Assembly: GCA_009767595.1 (NCBI GenBank)
Contig: VSDK01022183.1
Coordinates: 90,376-154,375, forward strand
Length of the DNA: 64,000 nucleotides
Source: Symbiodinium kawagutii
Lineage: Eukaryota; Sar; Dinophyceae; Suessiales; Symbiodiniaceae
Direction of reading: 5' to 3'
Part shown: positions 1 to 10,879 of the stretch, piece by piece
Layout: each line of letters opens with the position of its first letter
How positions within the stretch are numbered: position 1 is the first letter of the stretch
Made by a program: the position numbers and the translations under genes
The notes under the pieces: generated by a model
What the model was told of the DNA's origin: nothing
Database searches by the model: none
Seen by the model: only the letters and a program-made list of their open reading frames with translations

Positions 1-167
1 ACCAACCAACCAACCAACCAACCAACCAACCAACCAACCAACCAACCAACCAACCAACCAACCAACCAACCAACCAACCAACCAACCAACCAACCAACCA
101 ACCAACCAACCAACCAACCAACCAACAAACAAACAAACAAACAAACAAACAAACAAACAAAAACAAC
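1..167. repeat. (ACCA)n then (AAAC)n microsatellite
   Basis: The first ~125 bases are a perfect ACCA tetranucleotide array that changes into an AAAC array. It is cut by the window edge, so its full length is unknown. No coding signal is seen. Confidence 0.95.
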
Positions 168-597
168 TTCTGCATCCCTTCCATTAAGGCGCATGGAACG
201 CGACAAAAATGAAACGAATTTCAAAAGAAGAAAACAGCAAATATTGCACAGATTCCCCCCATCCGCGAACAGGGCGTGCGCTAAAGGAATATTGTTCAAG
301 CAATAATGAACCCAGCCATGCACTATAGAAAATGCCTTCCAAAAGAAATTTCCTGAATTGCAACGGCATCAACGCCCAAGACCCAAGTAGGAAGACTAAC
401 AAAACCAAGAACCAGAACAAAAAAAAAGCAAGAAAAACAATTATAGGACCGGATAACCCCACATGGAAACATTTGTCTGTAGGGAAGCAACAATGGAGAA
501 AACTTTCGGGGCAATGGGGATATAAGGATGAAGATGATAAATGAAACCACCAAAAAAAATTGCTTGCCTACCAAATAAATACACATATCTTTGCCTG

Positions 598-830
598 CCC
601 ACAATTAACATACCACACCAATACCAACACACCAACATAACATCAACACACAAACGCAGCAACACACCAGCACACCACACCAGATCAACAAACCAATCCA
701 AAAATCACACCATACCAACAGACCATACCAGCACACCATACCAACAAACCACATCAACACACCACACCACACCACACCAACACCACACCACACCAAGATA
801 CATGACATCACACCAACACCACACCACACC
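598..830. repeat. Degenerate ACACC/ACCACA-rich low-complexity tract
   Basis: An imperfect array of ACCACACCA-like words covers most of this stretch. Open frames here are only Thr/His-rich translations of the repeat. Together with 168-597, where nothing is recognised, this fills the space before the LTR element. Confidence 0.7.
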
Positions 831-979
831 TTTTTTTTCTGCGCAGAATCGTATTGGCCGAAAGCCAGGGTCAAATGTCACTTAACAACAAGAAAGCGGT
901 GAAAAGGGCAAAGATCCCAATCAATGGCAACTCATCAAAAAGTACGTTGACTAAGCTACTCACAATTTCCATCCAAAGG

Positions 980-3900
980 TTATGCATGACCAAGACCATC
1001 TGTTCGGTAGCTTGAACTCTTTTTGAACCACAGGCGCTGCAAGCATCCATGTCTCACTCCATCCTTGGAGTAGTTTTCAACTAGCAAACTGCTCAAGTCT
1101 GCACACGACAGCTGCCAAGGTGGTCCTAACATAGGGCTTGCATACTGCTCCTCTTCTGTTGCAGGATCACTTGCTGCTTCATCTACGGGCTGCTCTAGAA
1201 TAGAGGGAAGGGGTGCCTCGAGAAATCCGGTATGCTTTACTACTTTGCTTGTCCATGGTGAAGTTGTGAGAGCAAGAATGACTTCCTTCCTCCAAGGTTG
1301 GGAACACCTGCGCACCGATCGAGACTGAAATTGGCCACCTGTACCGACAATCACATTCATATCAGCACTGTCCTTTCCAACCCAAATTCCACCAATCCAG
1401 AGGCTAGTTCCTTTCATCTTCACAGGCTTCCTCAGCCCAAACACAAACTCACCGAATGGAAGAATTTTACCTCTGTAAGCAGATCCGGTAGCCAGCTCAA
1501 ACGGTGTTGCTCGAACTGCACTATGCTCATGAAACCGGTTCAGGAGGAAAGAGGCGTGGACAACTGCCCATGCCCTCAACACATGAGTCTCGCGCAACAT
1601 GATGTCCAAATTCGTCTCCACTTGTGAAATGAGTGCAGCTGACTGCCTCCTCACCGTCTGGATAAAGCGTTCCACTTTGGCTGTCCTACCCTTATGATGA
1701 GGTTTGCCAAACAGTTTACTTGCCTTGTATCCCATCTTCTGTCGAATATCGATGACCAAATCCAACAACGCCACTGTAGCTGGTTCCGCATCCATCACAA
1801 ACGTAACTTCACCCAAATAGTTCAGTTCCAATGAAAAACGAACCACTGCTTCAGCCACGTGCCGATGTGCACCCTTCGATCGAGCTGGAAACACTCTGCT
1901 ATAACGAGTCCAGGAATCAATCATTGCAAGCGCTGGAGTGTTCTGGCCAGTCACATACATCCAGTCCATTTGAATGAATGGTACACCATGGTCCTCTGTG
2001 AGTCTTTCAGCTGAGCTTGGAGCTGGATCATCTTTTCCTTTCGTCTTAACGCAGATGTCACACCAAGGTCTGAAAGGAAGGTGCGTCGCCATATGTTCCA
2101 GCATCTCAGACTCACTGGGTGTCTCAACTCCAGCTTGTAAACGGATTCGAGGGCCAACTGCTTCTTTCTGAAGTCTAGTTGCAGCATGGTCAATATCCTT
2201 TTCACGTTGGCTTCTGAGGTACTGACAAATCCGATTGTAGAGCCGTCCTTTGGAACCTCCCTGACTCAAGCCAAGGAATGCACACGCTGACTTCAAATCT
2301 GCTGAACTGCTTGCTAGTGATAATTCTTTATCATTCACGGTCACATGCTCAGGTTCACCAGCCAAGCCACCTGCATGATGGTCATGTGCCAAAGGCTGAG
2401 AAGGATCACTTGCCCCTGAGCCTGATCCATGCAGTTCCAACACTGGACCTTCACGGCGAAACACGTCAGCAGCTTCATCATCTTGCTCCATACGGGATGG
2501 AACATTCTCTGACTCCACAAAATTTGCCAGCTCATCTATACTATAATATCTTCGATGCAGAAGAGTGAGAATAGTAGTACTGAGAAGAAGACCTGGAATG
2601 TCATCTGAAAGGTCAGCACCATCCATCATTTCACCAGCCAATTCAACCACCTCCCAGCTTTCACCAACCTTCACGATCGTAGTACGGTACCGCCATGGAG
2701 GAAGGGAGAATACATTCGTAGGGTCAACATACTGACGGCCAACGTACTTATGTATAGGAGTAGCATCTGAAGCAAATTGCCATCCAACATCAAGCAAGCC
2801 AGGATTGATCTTGAGTTTCACTGCAATTGCATCTACATGCTGAACTGCGTCCTCTGCATCCAACTCTTGTTGCACACAACGCACAGCACCATATATGGCA
2901 AGACTGTTTCTGCGATAATGCACTGGAATCTGATACGCACCATCTGGAGACACTAAGGTACCTGCAAGATTGCCACCATCTGCACAAGCATTGAATTGCC
3001 AATGGTTCTTCAGCAAACGGCCAAGACTAAGGAGAATATGCTTCACATCTGAAACGATGAAATCCTCTGAAAGATTGCATTCAACTCCCGTCACAGCTGA
3101 AGAAAGAGGTTCTGCTTCGCAAAATGAAAGTTGGGCATGATTCATACCAGAGACTGTCAATGCCCCGCCTTGCGCATCTTCCAATCGAATGGCACTTGGA
3201 GCGTCACGTTTCTGGCCTACCCTTGACAATCGTTTTGGAATAAGAGACACATCTGCACCACTATCCAACACGATCCATTCACGATAACTGATATCATCAT
3301 ATTCAGTCGCCACACGAACCGAATCACACTCATCCAGAAAGCCACCCTCTGGCAATTTTCCTCTTTTGGGGCTGGAGCACTTTGACCCCACGAAGTGGCC
3401 CCAAATGTCCCCAAAATCCAAGTTTTTCCCTGTGTCTAGAAGACTTCCTGGGGTCAATGCCGAGGACCGCAAATCGAGAGAAAAATGACTACCACCATCA
3501 ATGTCGCCACACATCCAAGAGTAAAATGGATCATCCATGTTCAAGCAGTCCTGAGTTGCACTGTCCTCATCTCCAATAAAGAATGATTCACATCCATCAA
3601 CCTGAAAGACAGCCCAAGCACGGAAGTCACTGCTGGTCCTATACGAAATAGCACTGGCATTGGATTCTGATGCAAGGTCAAACTCTTCACACTCATTCGG
3701 GGGAGTTGCCAAATGATACATGTGCACTCTACGAACACTTCTTGAACTGCTGGAAGGAGGATTCACTGAGCTTGCAGTGGTGCTCACCGACGGGGGTCCA
3801 TTCTGAGGTCTGTAACTAGTCGAAGCCGAAGTCTGAGAAGGCTGCGAAGGGTTTTGGCTCTGAACATTGGTTACCTCTTGCACATTGTGTCTGTTAGGAC

Positions 3901-6010
3901 ATTCATTGCCCCAATGTCCCATCTGACCGCAGATTCTACAAGAGTCTCGTTTGCCTTTTCCCTTCTGCTGTGATTTGCCTTTATTCTTTCCCTTTCCTTT
4001 CGACTTCCCTTTCTGCTTTCCCTTCGACTTACCACTCGACTTTCCTTTTCCCTTTCGCCATGTTGACCAGCCTAACTGCCATGATGATGCGTTGAACTTA
4101 CCACCACCTTTCTGCTTGCCTTTGCCTTTCTGCTTGCCTTTGAAGAAAGCTGCATCAACATCCATCGGCGAAGGGCCTCCCAGGTCAGGCTTAACAGGTG
4201 ATTGAGCTTGCTTAAGCAATTCCTGAGAGTCCCATGCTTTCGAACTCCGTTCATATGCAAGCAACTGTTCCCTGGCAGTTTCATAGGTTGTCTGAGCATT
4301 GAGGTTCAAAGTCAAGTGCTGTCGAAGTGTTGCAGGTGAACATCGAAGCAAAACACCTAACAGGATGTCACGGTCAAAGGCCTTTCCTGCTGTCGCTTCA
4401 TACTCACGCACCAAGGACTCAAGGTTTGTGATGCACTCTGTCAACCCTTTGTCTCCAAACGTGGGAAAGCTGGAAATGGCCTGACTGAGAGCTAGACTCC
4501 TCTGTCTGGTACTGGGCGCAAACTGATTTGCAATCTGTTTCCAAAGCACAAATCCATTCCTATCACGCTCAAGGTTTCGGCTTGCCTGAAGTGCGGGTCC
4601 CTTGAGGTATGATGTCAAAATGGTGTATAGTCTTCGAGCTAAAGCAAAATCATCTTCGTCCCAGTCCACCGTTTCGATCTCCGTGTTTGGGTCTAATTGC
4701 TCAACTTCTTTGATTAGGTCAACCATCTTCTGATCTGCAAAGCTAAGCCAATTCATGAAGGTATGCCGCCATGATGAAAAATCACCAGGGTTCCCTGAGT
4801 CAAATACTTCTGGATTCTTAAGCACTCGACTTGCAGATTCAAGGTTCCTTGCAGGGTTGGCTGCGGTCACTGGTTGAGTTGCTGCAGTTGCCTGATTCAA
4901 AGCGGTTGCTGCAGCCTGAGACGCTGTTGCACTGTGTTGAACCATCGAACCTACAGCCTCCATAAGTTGAGCAAACTGTTGAGTGTCCATGCATTGCACT
5001 GTACTATGTGTCAAAAGCAGTGTCAAATAGAATAAGCTACGAGCCATCAAACGTCTGTCCTGCTTCCTACATCCAGCAACACGATGACACCTCTTGTACT
5101 GCTGTATTGAATGAACACGACGTTTCTTCCTGCAGCCTATCAAGCATGAACGGCCCAAGCGCCAGATTTGTAAGCTACCAAGCACTGCATGAATGGAAAT
5201 CCACACAATGAAAAGTTCCACCAACATGAAATGTTGCCACTGCATCCACCAATTGTCCATCGAGTGCGCCACTGACCACGCATCTGCAGAGAAGTTGTAG
5301 GAATCGTTGAAAACCACCTGCCAGGACGAAGTGAATGAATGCTCATACTCATGCATGGGGCTAGAATGCAAGGCTTCATGACATTCGAAAGGGACATCTC
5401 TGAAAAGAACATCACCATTGCAAGAATCGTTCGAAGCATCACTGAAAGAATGACTTGAAGCTGACACATCACAAGCACTGATTGCTGTATTGTAAGGCGA
5501 ACAAGTATGCATCACACGCCATATCTGAGAGAAAACACTCTGCCAGAACTGTATGGTACCGATCCACACCAAGCAAAGTTTCGGACATGCTCCAAAATGA
5601 ATGTTTGCTGTTTCAAACGTGCGGGTTCCCATCCCACTAGCAGCAACTTCGAGAAAACTCCGGGCTCCAATCCCAGTGATTGAGCTCATCTGTTCCGTTT
5701 CGCCGATCCAGGTTCCGATCCCAGAAAATTCAAATCCCGTTGAATCGCATGTCGTCATGTTTTCGAATTGGTTCGCCAAAAAGGAAAAGTTCTCTCCATG
5801 GCTGTAGCAAACTCCAAATGATTCCAACTCCAGATTTGCAACTTCGTGTCCCACACACCTCTCCAGGAGTGACCACACCACCGCTAGGTGCACTCCCAAC
5901 ACTGAAGCCATCACGCCCCAGCTCATCAGGTCTCTTTGGACCGTCAGAGCTCCGCTACCATGTTCGGTAGCTTGAACTCTTTTTGAACCACAGGCGCTGC
6001 AAGCATCCAT
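980..6010 (-). CDS. Gag-protease-integrase polyprotein (1676 aa frame, no RT)
   Basis: Single open frame. Residues 1-340 are an unusual leader with hydrophobic stretches; one just before residue 341 begins MARSLFYLTLLL and looks like a signal or anchor segment. A likelier gag start is the Met at residue 341 (position 4990, MDTQQFAQLM). A gag-like helical region follows, then a Lys/Gly tract (about 645-690) and a CCHC zinc knuckle, CRICGQMGHWGNEC (about 690). An aspartic protease with VLDSGADVSLIP lies near residue 912. A SAP-like motif lies near 1240. The integrase has a zinc site (HMATH...CDIC, about 1305-1318) and a DDE core: D in QMDWMYV (about 1345), D in VMDAEP (about 1404), E in KVERF (about 1444). 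All three catalytic acids are present. The RT and RNase H expected next in a Copia element are missing. No internal stop or frameshift was found. Confidence 0.85.
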   Translation of the reverse strand: MDACSACGSKRVQATEHGSGALTVQRDLMSWGVMASVLGVHLAVVWSLLERCVGHEVANLELESFGVCYSHGENFSFLANQFENMTTCDSTGFEFSGIGTWIGETEQMSSITGIGARSFLEVAASGMGTRTFETANIHFGACPKLCLVWIGTIQFWQSVFSQIWRVMHTCSPYNTAISACDVSASSHSFSDASNDSCNGDVLFRDVPFECHEALHSSPMHEYEHSFTSSWQVVFNDSYNFSADAWSVAHSMDNWWMQWQHFMLVELFIVWISIHAVLGSLQIWRLGRSCLIGCRKKRRVHSIQQYKRCHRVAGCRKQDRRLMARSLFYLTLLLTHSTVQCMDTQQFAQLMEAVGSMVQHSATASQAAATALNQATAATQPVTAANPARNLESASRVLKNPEVFDSGNPGDFSSWRHTFMNWLSFADQKMVDLIKEVEQLDPNTEIETVDWDEDDFALARRLYTILTSYLKGPALQASRNLERDRNGFVLWKQIANQFAPSTRQRSLALSQAISSFPTFGDKGLTECITNLESLVREYEATAGKAFDRDILLGVLLRCSPATLRQHLTLNLNAQTTYETAREQLLAYERSSKAWDSQELLKQAQSPVKPDLGGPSPMDVDAAFFKGKQKGKGKQKGGGKFNASSWQLGWSTWRKGKGKSSGKSKGKQKGKSKGKGKNKGKSQQKGKGKRDSCRICGQMGHWGNECPNRHNVQEVTNVQSQNPSQPSQTSASTSYRPQNGPPSVSTTASSVNPPSSSSRSVRRVHMYHLATPPNECEEFDLASESNASAISYRTSSDFRAWAVFQVDGCESFFIGDEDSATQDCLNMDDPFYSWMCGDIDGGSHFSLDLRSSALTPGSLLDTGKNLDFGDIWGHFVGSKCSSPKRGKLPEGGFLDECDSVRVATEYDDISYREWIVLDSGADVSLIPKRLSRVGQKRDAPSAIRLEDAQGGALTVSGMNHAQLSFCEAEPLSSAVTGVECNLSEDFIVSDVKHILLSLGRLLKNHWQFNACADGGNLAGTLVSPDGAYQIPVHYRRNSLAIYGAVRCVQQELDAEDAVQHVDAIAVKLKINPGLLDVGWQFASDATPIHKYVGRQYVDPTNVFSLPPWRYRTTIVKVGESWEVVELAGEMMDGADLSDDIPGLLLSTTILTLLHRRYYSIDELANFVESENVPSRMEQDDEAADVFRREGPVLELHGSGSGASDPSQPLAHDHHAGGLAGEPEHVTVNDKELSLASSSADLKSACAFLGLSQGGSKGRLYNRICQYLRSQREKDIDHAATRLQKEAVGPRIRLQAGVETPSESEMLEHMATHLPFRPWCDICVKTKGKDDPAPSSAERLTEDHGVPFIQMDWMYVTGQNTPALAMIDSWTRYSRVFPARSKGAHRHVAEAVVRFSLELNYLGEVTFVMDAEPATVALLDLVIDIRQKMGYKASKLFGKPHHKGRTAKVERFIQTVRRQSAALISQVETNLDIMLRETHVLRAWAVVHASFLLNRFHEHSAVRATPFELATGSAYRGKILPFGEFVFGLRKPVKMKGTSLWIGGIWVGKDSADMNVIVGTGGQFQSRSVRRCSQPWRKEVILALTTSPWTSKVVKHTGFLEAPLPSILEQPVDEAASDPATEEEQYASPMLGPPWQLSCADLSSLLVENYSKDGVRHGCLQRLWFKKSSSYRTDGLGHA
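1001..1117 (-). repeat. 3' LTR (117 bp)
   Basis: Identical to the repeat at 5961-6077. The polyprotein frame continues through it and stops at 980, so the C-terminal ~40 residues are translated LTR sequence. That fits a deletion that removed RT-RNase H and joined the integrase end directly to the LTR. Confidence 0.9.
5943..5960 (-). promoter_or_regulatory. Primer-binding site, initiator-tRNA-Met-like
   Basis: Directly after the 5' LTR the sense strand reads TGGTAGCGGAGCTCTGAC. It begins TGG, complementary to a tRNA CCA end, and resembles the TGGTATCAGAGC-type sites of Copia elements that prime from initiator tRNA-Met. The zero-base spacing from the LTR supports the call. The exact tRNA is inferred. 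Confidence 0.65.
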
Positions 6011-6077
6011 GTCTCACTCCATCCTTGGAGTAGTTTTCAACTAGCAAACTGCTCAAGTCTGCACACGACAGCTGCCA
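5961..6077 (-). repeat. 5' LTR (117 bp)
   Basis: In the sense orientation it starts TGGCAGCTG and ends ACCGAACA, the canonical TG...CA termini. It is identical over 117/117 bases to the copy at 1001-1117. A Met codon at 6010, inside this LTR, opens the long polyprotein frame. Confidence 0.9.
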
Positions 6078-7554
6078 GCAAAACACGGGCCTAAACTGAC
6101 CCAAACGAGGAGCTATGCTATACACTATACACACAATATATCTATATATAGATGTCACCATGGCACGTAGGAGCTAGGATGGTCTTTACAAACCTAACAC
6201 CATCCAGTCCAAAGGAGCCAGCAAATCATCCGGTGAAGTTCATTACAAATATGTCCCCTCGTAGGAAAGCCAAAAGCCGCACACAGCATTTTTTTTGTTG
6301 CCTGTTGCGGTGCTGTTGCGGCGCTAAGCCTCGGTCACAAGTACAAACTGCGAAGGTGAAAAGAAGGAAAAAAGTGCCTCCAATTTAAAACCAGCCAACC
6401 AGGGGGGACCCAAAAAGAACCAGATACCAAGCGAAACAAACAGAACCACCCCCAAAAAGAAACAAACGAACCAAACAAAGGCGCAACAGATTTTTTTTTT
6501 CCATGAAATGCCTGTTGCACACACGATGCAGGTCACTACTAGTCCGGAAAGCTGCAAAGACTGCACATGATTTCACATGAGCATCAATTAGAGCAAGATG
6601 ACCAATGGGGGTAACCAACGAACCAAACCAAGCCAACCAGTACAACAAACAAAGGCGCAACAGATCGTTAGCTAGGTGAAACATCCACTCATCTCACGAT
6701 GTTCCACGCATTATACATCTTGCATCATCATCTTCCGCTTTCTCCCAAAACCGCCGACCACATAGACTAAAAATGTTCATTGCGTTGCTTTTTTTTCTCT
6801 CCGGGTAGTGCCTATTGCACACAGAATGCAGGTCACTATGTGTCCAGAAAGATGCTGAAGAGATCATAAAATCAATTATAGGATAAGATGGCCATGGAAA
6901 ACGAACAGCCGAACCAACCAGAAACCAAAACCAGCCACCAAGCAAAGAAACCCAAGCAAACCAAGAAACAAGCAACCCAGCAACCAACGAAAACCCAAAG
7001 TCATCTTATCATCATAACTATCTACCTGTGCTCAAGGTGAAACACGCGAAACTCCGCACTTACGCATCTCAGAAGTCATTCAGCCAGGCATCATCTTCTC
7101 TCTTTGTCACAGCCCCAAAGCCAGCTAAGTCCATGGTAGCATCAAGCCAGCAAATAACCTCTAAGAACCGACGTCAATAAAAATGACTCCCACAATTGCA
7201 GCTTTGTGCAAACAAATGAAAGCAACCTGTGAACGTACTCACAGCAAGAATGCGAAGATGTAAAGCAGAAACGGAGCCAGCACAAAACAACAGAGCGAGA
7301 GGAGGGCCCCAAGCCCCCCAAAAATTCGTGGAGCGAAACAATCATCAAAAGCACAGCACCAGAGGTGCCGACCCGGTCGAAACTCTTGACTAAAAGCCAA
7401 GGCACAGACGCTTCGAGTTCTCCACTCATCCTAGAGTGTTTTTTCGCTGCTCCATCTCTGTAAAGAAGAATTGGCTCAGAAGATTATAATCGCCTACCTG
7501 TCCCTGCATCCACAGAGAGAATGACAACCAGAGCTCCAGCTAGCACTTTCTTAC
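6078..7554. other. No confident gene; pair of diverged repeats
   Basis: No supported coding region. Two related ~80-bp segments (about 6478-6570 and 6780-6860) share a poly-T run followed by GCCT(G/A)TTGCACACA and ATGCAGGTCACTA, which suggests an old dispersed repeat. The rest is A/C-rich with AACCAACC and CCAAACCAAG words. Confidence 0.5.
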
Positions 7555-7719
7555 CCAGGTCTCTTTCAGTCGTTCCATCCCGACGGAAACACCCAGAGAG
7601 TTGACCAGCAAGATCCAAGTAGCAGCTGCCAGCAAGTCCAATGAGACTTACCAGGGGTCCCAGTTCAAGTCAAAGTAGAACGCCAGGCATCCCAAGAAAC
7701 AACATCTTCTTTTTGCCGC
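7555..7719 (-). CDS. Two putative exons of an unrecognised minus-strand gene
   Basis: On the minus strand, 7719-7652 opens after a GTGCAG acceptor and ends at a GTAAGT donor; it reads hydrophobically (CCFLGCLAFYFDLNWDP). A second open block, 7625-7555, lies between a GGCAG acceptor and a GTAAGA donor and continues the frame with compatible phase. The gap between them is only 26 bp. Both blocks have consensus splice sites and no stops. The family is not recognised. The alternative is one chance block plus one true exon. Confidence 0.35.
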
Positions 7720-8885
7720 CTGCACGCACAGGAACACTCTTGTGAGCAAACCTGCTTTCTGCTCCGCCCCGAGATGGCCATTTAGGCAGGTAAAATGGCT
7801 GCTGCAATTCCGCTTTAAGGCGCAGATCATTGTCCGCTGCAAGATGCAGCCGACGAACGGCCACTCACTCGCATGAGAGCGATGGGCATGGTAGGTACTG
7901 CAGTACTCTTGCCTGACAATGTGCCTATTGTCACGTCACCGATTCTCCGCCATGAATCATTGTAGGGATTCCAGCTCTTATCAGTGATAATCGGAAACTA
8001 TGGTTGCTTTCGCGCTAAGGTTGTCCACATTGGTGCCTCGAAGGCCGGAACTGCTGCTCAGGGTCAGCAAAAGCTCCATCCGACGCGAACAATCTTACGA
8101 AGTTGTTCCTGATGGCATCTTCGCAATTTAAGCCCTCTAGCAGACGCGCCAAAACATCCATGGAATGTCCGATCCTAAATTGGCTCTAATGGACATCAAC
8201 TTGCCAGAGGTCACTGATATGAGGTCCCAATTGCTCGGCACGTACTTGGGGGTAAACCGATTGGTCTCAAAAATTAAAAGGACACAATTTTCGCAGATTA
8301 CTGCCTTCGCTTCGTTTGCTTCTAGTCTTCGCTGCTTCGAAGCTTCGTCTGTTTCACTTGTTTCACTTGGTTTCACTTGTTTCACCGGCTTCTTATCGGC
8401 CTTAGTTTAGTGCTATCGAGGCGATGTATGCGAGCAAAAAAAAGATTGGTCTCAAAAATTAAATGTCGTTTTTGAAGCTTAAAACAGCATCGATAAAGTT
8501 GCAAATACCCAGAAAAAATACGAAATTAGCTGGGGAAAACAATGACCTTTCTTGATAAACAATCAGCGGAGGAGTTCAAAGCCTCCTCTGCCAGTTTCCA
8601 ACATGAAAATTTCTCCACCTTGTTTCAATTTAAACTAGTATTCACAGGGAAGATCTTCCCCGCTACTTCAAAATTCATTTCGTAGCATGTTCAAGCGTAG
8701 GAGTCCGGGGGACAGACCAATACTTCTCTTTGCGCACTGCAAATTGATTAATTGAAAAGTATTCTGTTTGATTCAGAAAAAATATTCATTACGTTGCTCT
8801 GCCATTCAAGAGTTGACGGCGGCACACGGCAGATCAAGCTCTTTTTTTTCCCAAGAAGCGCTCACAGCAGATAAGTTATTGATAG
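7720..8885. other. No confident gene
   Basis: Nothing convincing on either strand. A short TTTCACTTG(G/T) direct repeat occurs near 8345-8395. Confidence 0.4.
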
Positions 8886-8889
8886 TCCG

Positions 8890-9015
8890 GTTGGACTGGA
8901 ATTGAAAAATAATGGGATGACCAATTGTACAGGCAAGACACTGGCAGTCTTCAAAGAAAATGGAAAGAAAGTCGATGCGCCAAATGCAACTATTGTTGCC
9001 ATGGCTGCTGGTTGA
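8890..9015 (+). CDS. Terminal exon of an unrecognised gene
   Basis: An open frame of ordinary globular composition, including VGLELKNNGMTNCTGK and ending ATIVAMAAG before a TGA at 9013-9015. It is preceded by a T-rich tract and AG acceptor candidates near 8870-8885. Upstream exons were not found. The antisense frame over the same span is less protein-like. The family is unknown. Confidence 0.4.
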   Translation, partial: VGLELKNNGMTNCTGKTLAVFKENGKKVDAPNATIVAMAAG

Positions 9016-9332
9016 TAGACCAGCCAGATGCGGACACTATGAGAAGTGCCAGGTTTAGAGTCTGGCAAATCTGCAGTAAATTGTTTTCCATAAAACGCTG
9101 AAAAGACGATATTAAACAGCAGCTGCTTTGCAAAACACGAGGTCAGACCGTGCGTGCATTGGTTAGCGGGTTGGTCGATTGTAAATCCAAGTGGTTGAAA
9201 GGGGTCTTGTTCTTTGAAGCTGTTCTACTCTTTCTTGTTAAATTTTTTGGTCGTTGTTCTTCCAGTGCTGTTGCCTTACAAGCATCTGAGCAAAAGGTCG
9301 TGCGTAATTTTTTTCTTTTTCTTCCTCATCTT

Positions 9333-9468
9333 CATGTTCATCATCATCATCATCATCATCATCACCATCATCACCATCATCGTCACCATCGTCATCATCA
9401 GCATCATCATCATCATCATCACCATCGTCATCATCATCATCATCATCATCATCCTCATCATCATCATC

Positions 9469-9500
<32 letters not shown>

Positions 9501-9576
9501 CATCATCATCGTCATCAAAATCAGGATCATCATTTTCTTCATCCTCATGAGCATCATCGTCATTATCATCATCATC

Positions 9577-9621
<45 letters not shown>

Positions 9622-9650
9622 TTCATCTTCGTCCTTCTTCATCATCATCT
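9333..9650. repeat. (CAT)n / (ATG)n microsatellite
   Basis: About 320 bp of CAT triplets with scattered CAC, CGT and CTT variants. All six frames are open and give poly-His, poly-Ile, poly-Asp or poly-Met runs, so the long open frames here are artefacts of the repeat. Confidence 0.95.
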
Positions 9651-10060
9651 TCTTCCTCTTCTTTTTCACCATCTTGCCCACCATTTTCTTCGCCATAATT
9701 CACCAAAGATCTTCTTCACCAAACATCTTTACCATCTCCTTCACCATCTTCTTCCCCATCTCTTTCACCATATCTTTCACCATCTTCTTTGCCATCTTCA
9801 TTTCACCATCCTCTTGCCTCCATATTCTTTCCCATCTTCTTGACTGTCTGACCATCTTCTTGACCGTCCGCTTGACAAATCTTGTTCGCTATCTTCCTGA
9901 CAATCTTCTCGCCATCTTCTCCGCCATCTCTTTCTCCAATCTGTTTTGCTTCCATTGGCTTCGTCCATGGGCTTCGCATCTTTGTCACCATCTTCTCCAC
10001 TTCACCATCTACTTCGCCATCTCTTCACCATCTCCTTTGCCATCTTCGGCTCCAGCTTCT
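9651..10060. repeat. Degenerate CACCATCTTC-rich tract
   Basis: Irregular repeats built on (T)CACCATCTTC(T)TC(G/C)CCAT continue from the CAT array, probably a decayed part of the same expansion. No coding claim is made. Confidence 0.75.
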
Positions 10061-10676
10061 TCCTCAGAAAAAAGAAACAAAACAAACAGGAAAAAACACA
10101 AAGAAGAAACAAATACAATTTGACCAAACAACAAGAAGAACGAAAAGAACAAAGAAGCCGGAAAATAAGGCGCAGGCGACAACAACGAGAAGGAAAAAAG
10201 GTAACAAAATATTTTCTTTCTGTGTGGGATCTGTCCAGTACGACTCAATGCCTCGGTCACGCGCAAAGTGTAGAAGAAGAAGTGAAGGCACATGGATGCC
10301 ATGTAGGAAGCGAACAAGAATAAAGAGAATGACAGGAATATAATGAGAAAAACAAGAACCAAAAAAAACACAGTGGAGAACAAACTTCTTGCATGTCAGT
10401 CGCACGCTGGACCATTTTTGTTTCAAAAGACAAATCGCAGACCACCTGATTGGAAATTTCCTGCCATTGATGCATTGAAGTAAGACAGTCAGAGCAAGCC
10501 CTCTTTTCTTGTCATTTCGCCATGCGTAGGGCTTCTGCAAGGTGGTGGTTGTTTTGTTTGTGCTGTGCATGTAGCTGTAGCTGTTCCTGTTGATGTTGCT
10601 GTTCTTGTCGTTGTCCTTGTTTTGCTGTCGTGATGGTTGTATTTTTCGCTGTTACTGGCACTGTTGTTGTCATCAG

Positions 10677-10678
10677 GG

Positions 10679-10719
<41 letters not shown>

Positions 10720-10759
10720 CTTCTTGTTGTTCTTGTTGTTTGTGTTGTTCTTGTTGTTC

Positions 10760-10794
<35 letters not shown>

Positions 10795-10798
10795 GGGG

Positions 10799-10856
<58 letters not shown>

Positions 10857-10860
10857 CGTC
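10677..10860. repeat. (GTT)n microsatellite next to the YR element
   Basis: About 180 bp of GTT triplets with a few CTT or GGG interruptions. It ends about 20 bp before the left end of the tyrosine-recombinase retroelement at 10880. Confidence 0.95.
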
Positions 10861-10879
10861 GTCTTTGTTTGTGGTTGAT

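Larger units (their letters stand above)
1001..6077 (-). mobile_element. Copia-like LTR retrotransposon lacking reverse transcriptase
   Basis: A 5,077-bp element bounded by two identical 117-bp direct repeats that begin TG and end CA. In the sense (minus) direction a primer-binding-site-like sequence follows the 5' LTR with no gap. One long frame encodes gag, zinc knuckle, aspartic protease, SAP-like motif and integrase, in Copia order (protease-integrase). The reverse transcriptase and RNase H that should follow integrase are absent, and the frame runs straight into the 3' LTR. No polypurine tract is visible before the 3' LTR. The flanking 5-mers (996-1000 and 6078-6082) do not match, so there is no target-site duplication. 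The identical LTRs point to a recent origin or recent recombination. It would need reverse transcriptase in trans, and without a polypurine tract it may be dead. Confidence 0.85.

Noticed and set aside
1298-1627. Plus-strand frames inside the Copia polyprotein
   Set aside because: Antisense shadows of the gag-protease-integrase frame; no motif of their own.
9150-9843. Long His-, Ile-, Asp- and Met-rich open frames on both strands
   Set aside because: All are translations of the (CAT)n array; a triplet repeat without stops opens every frame.
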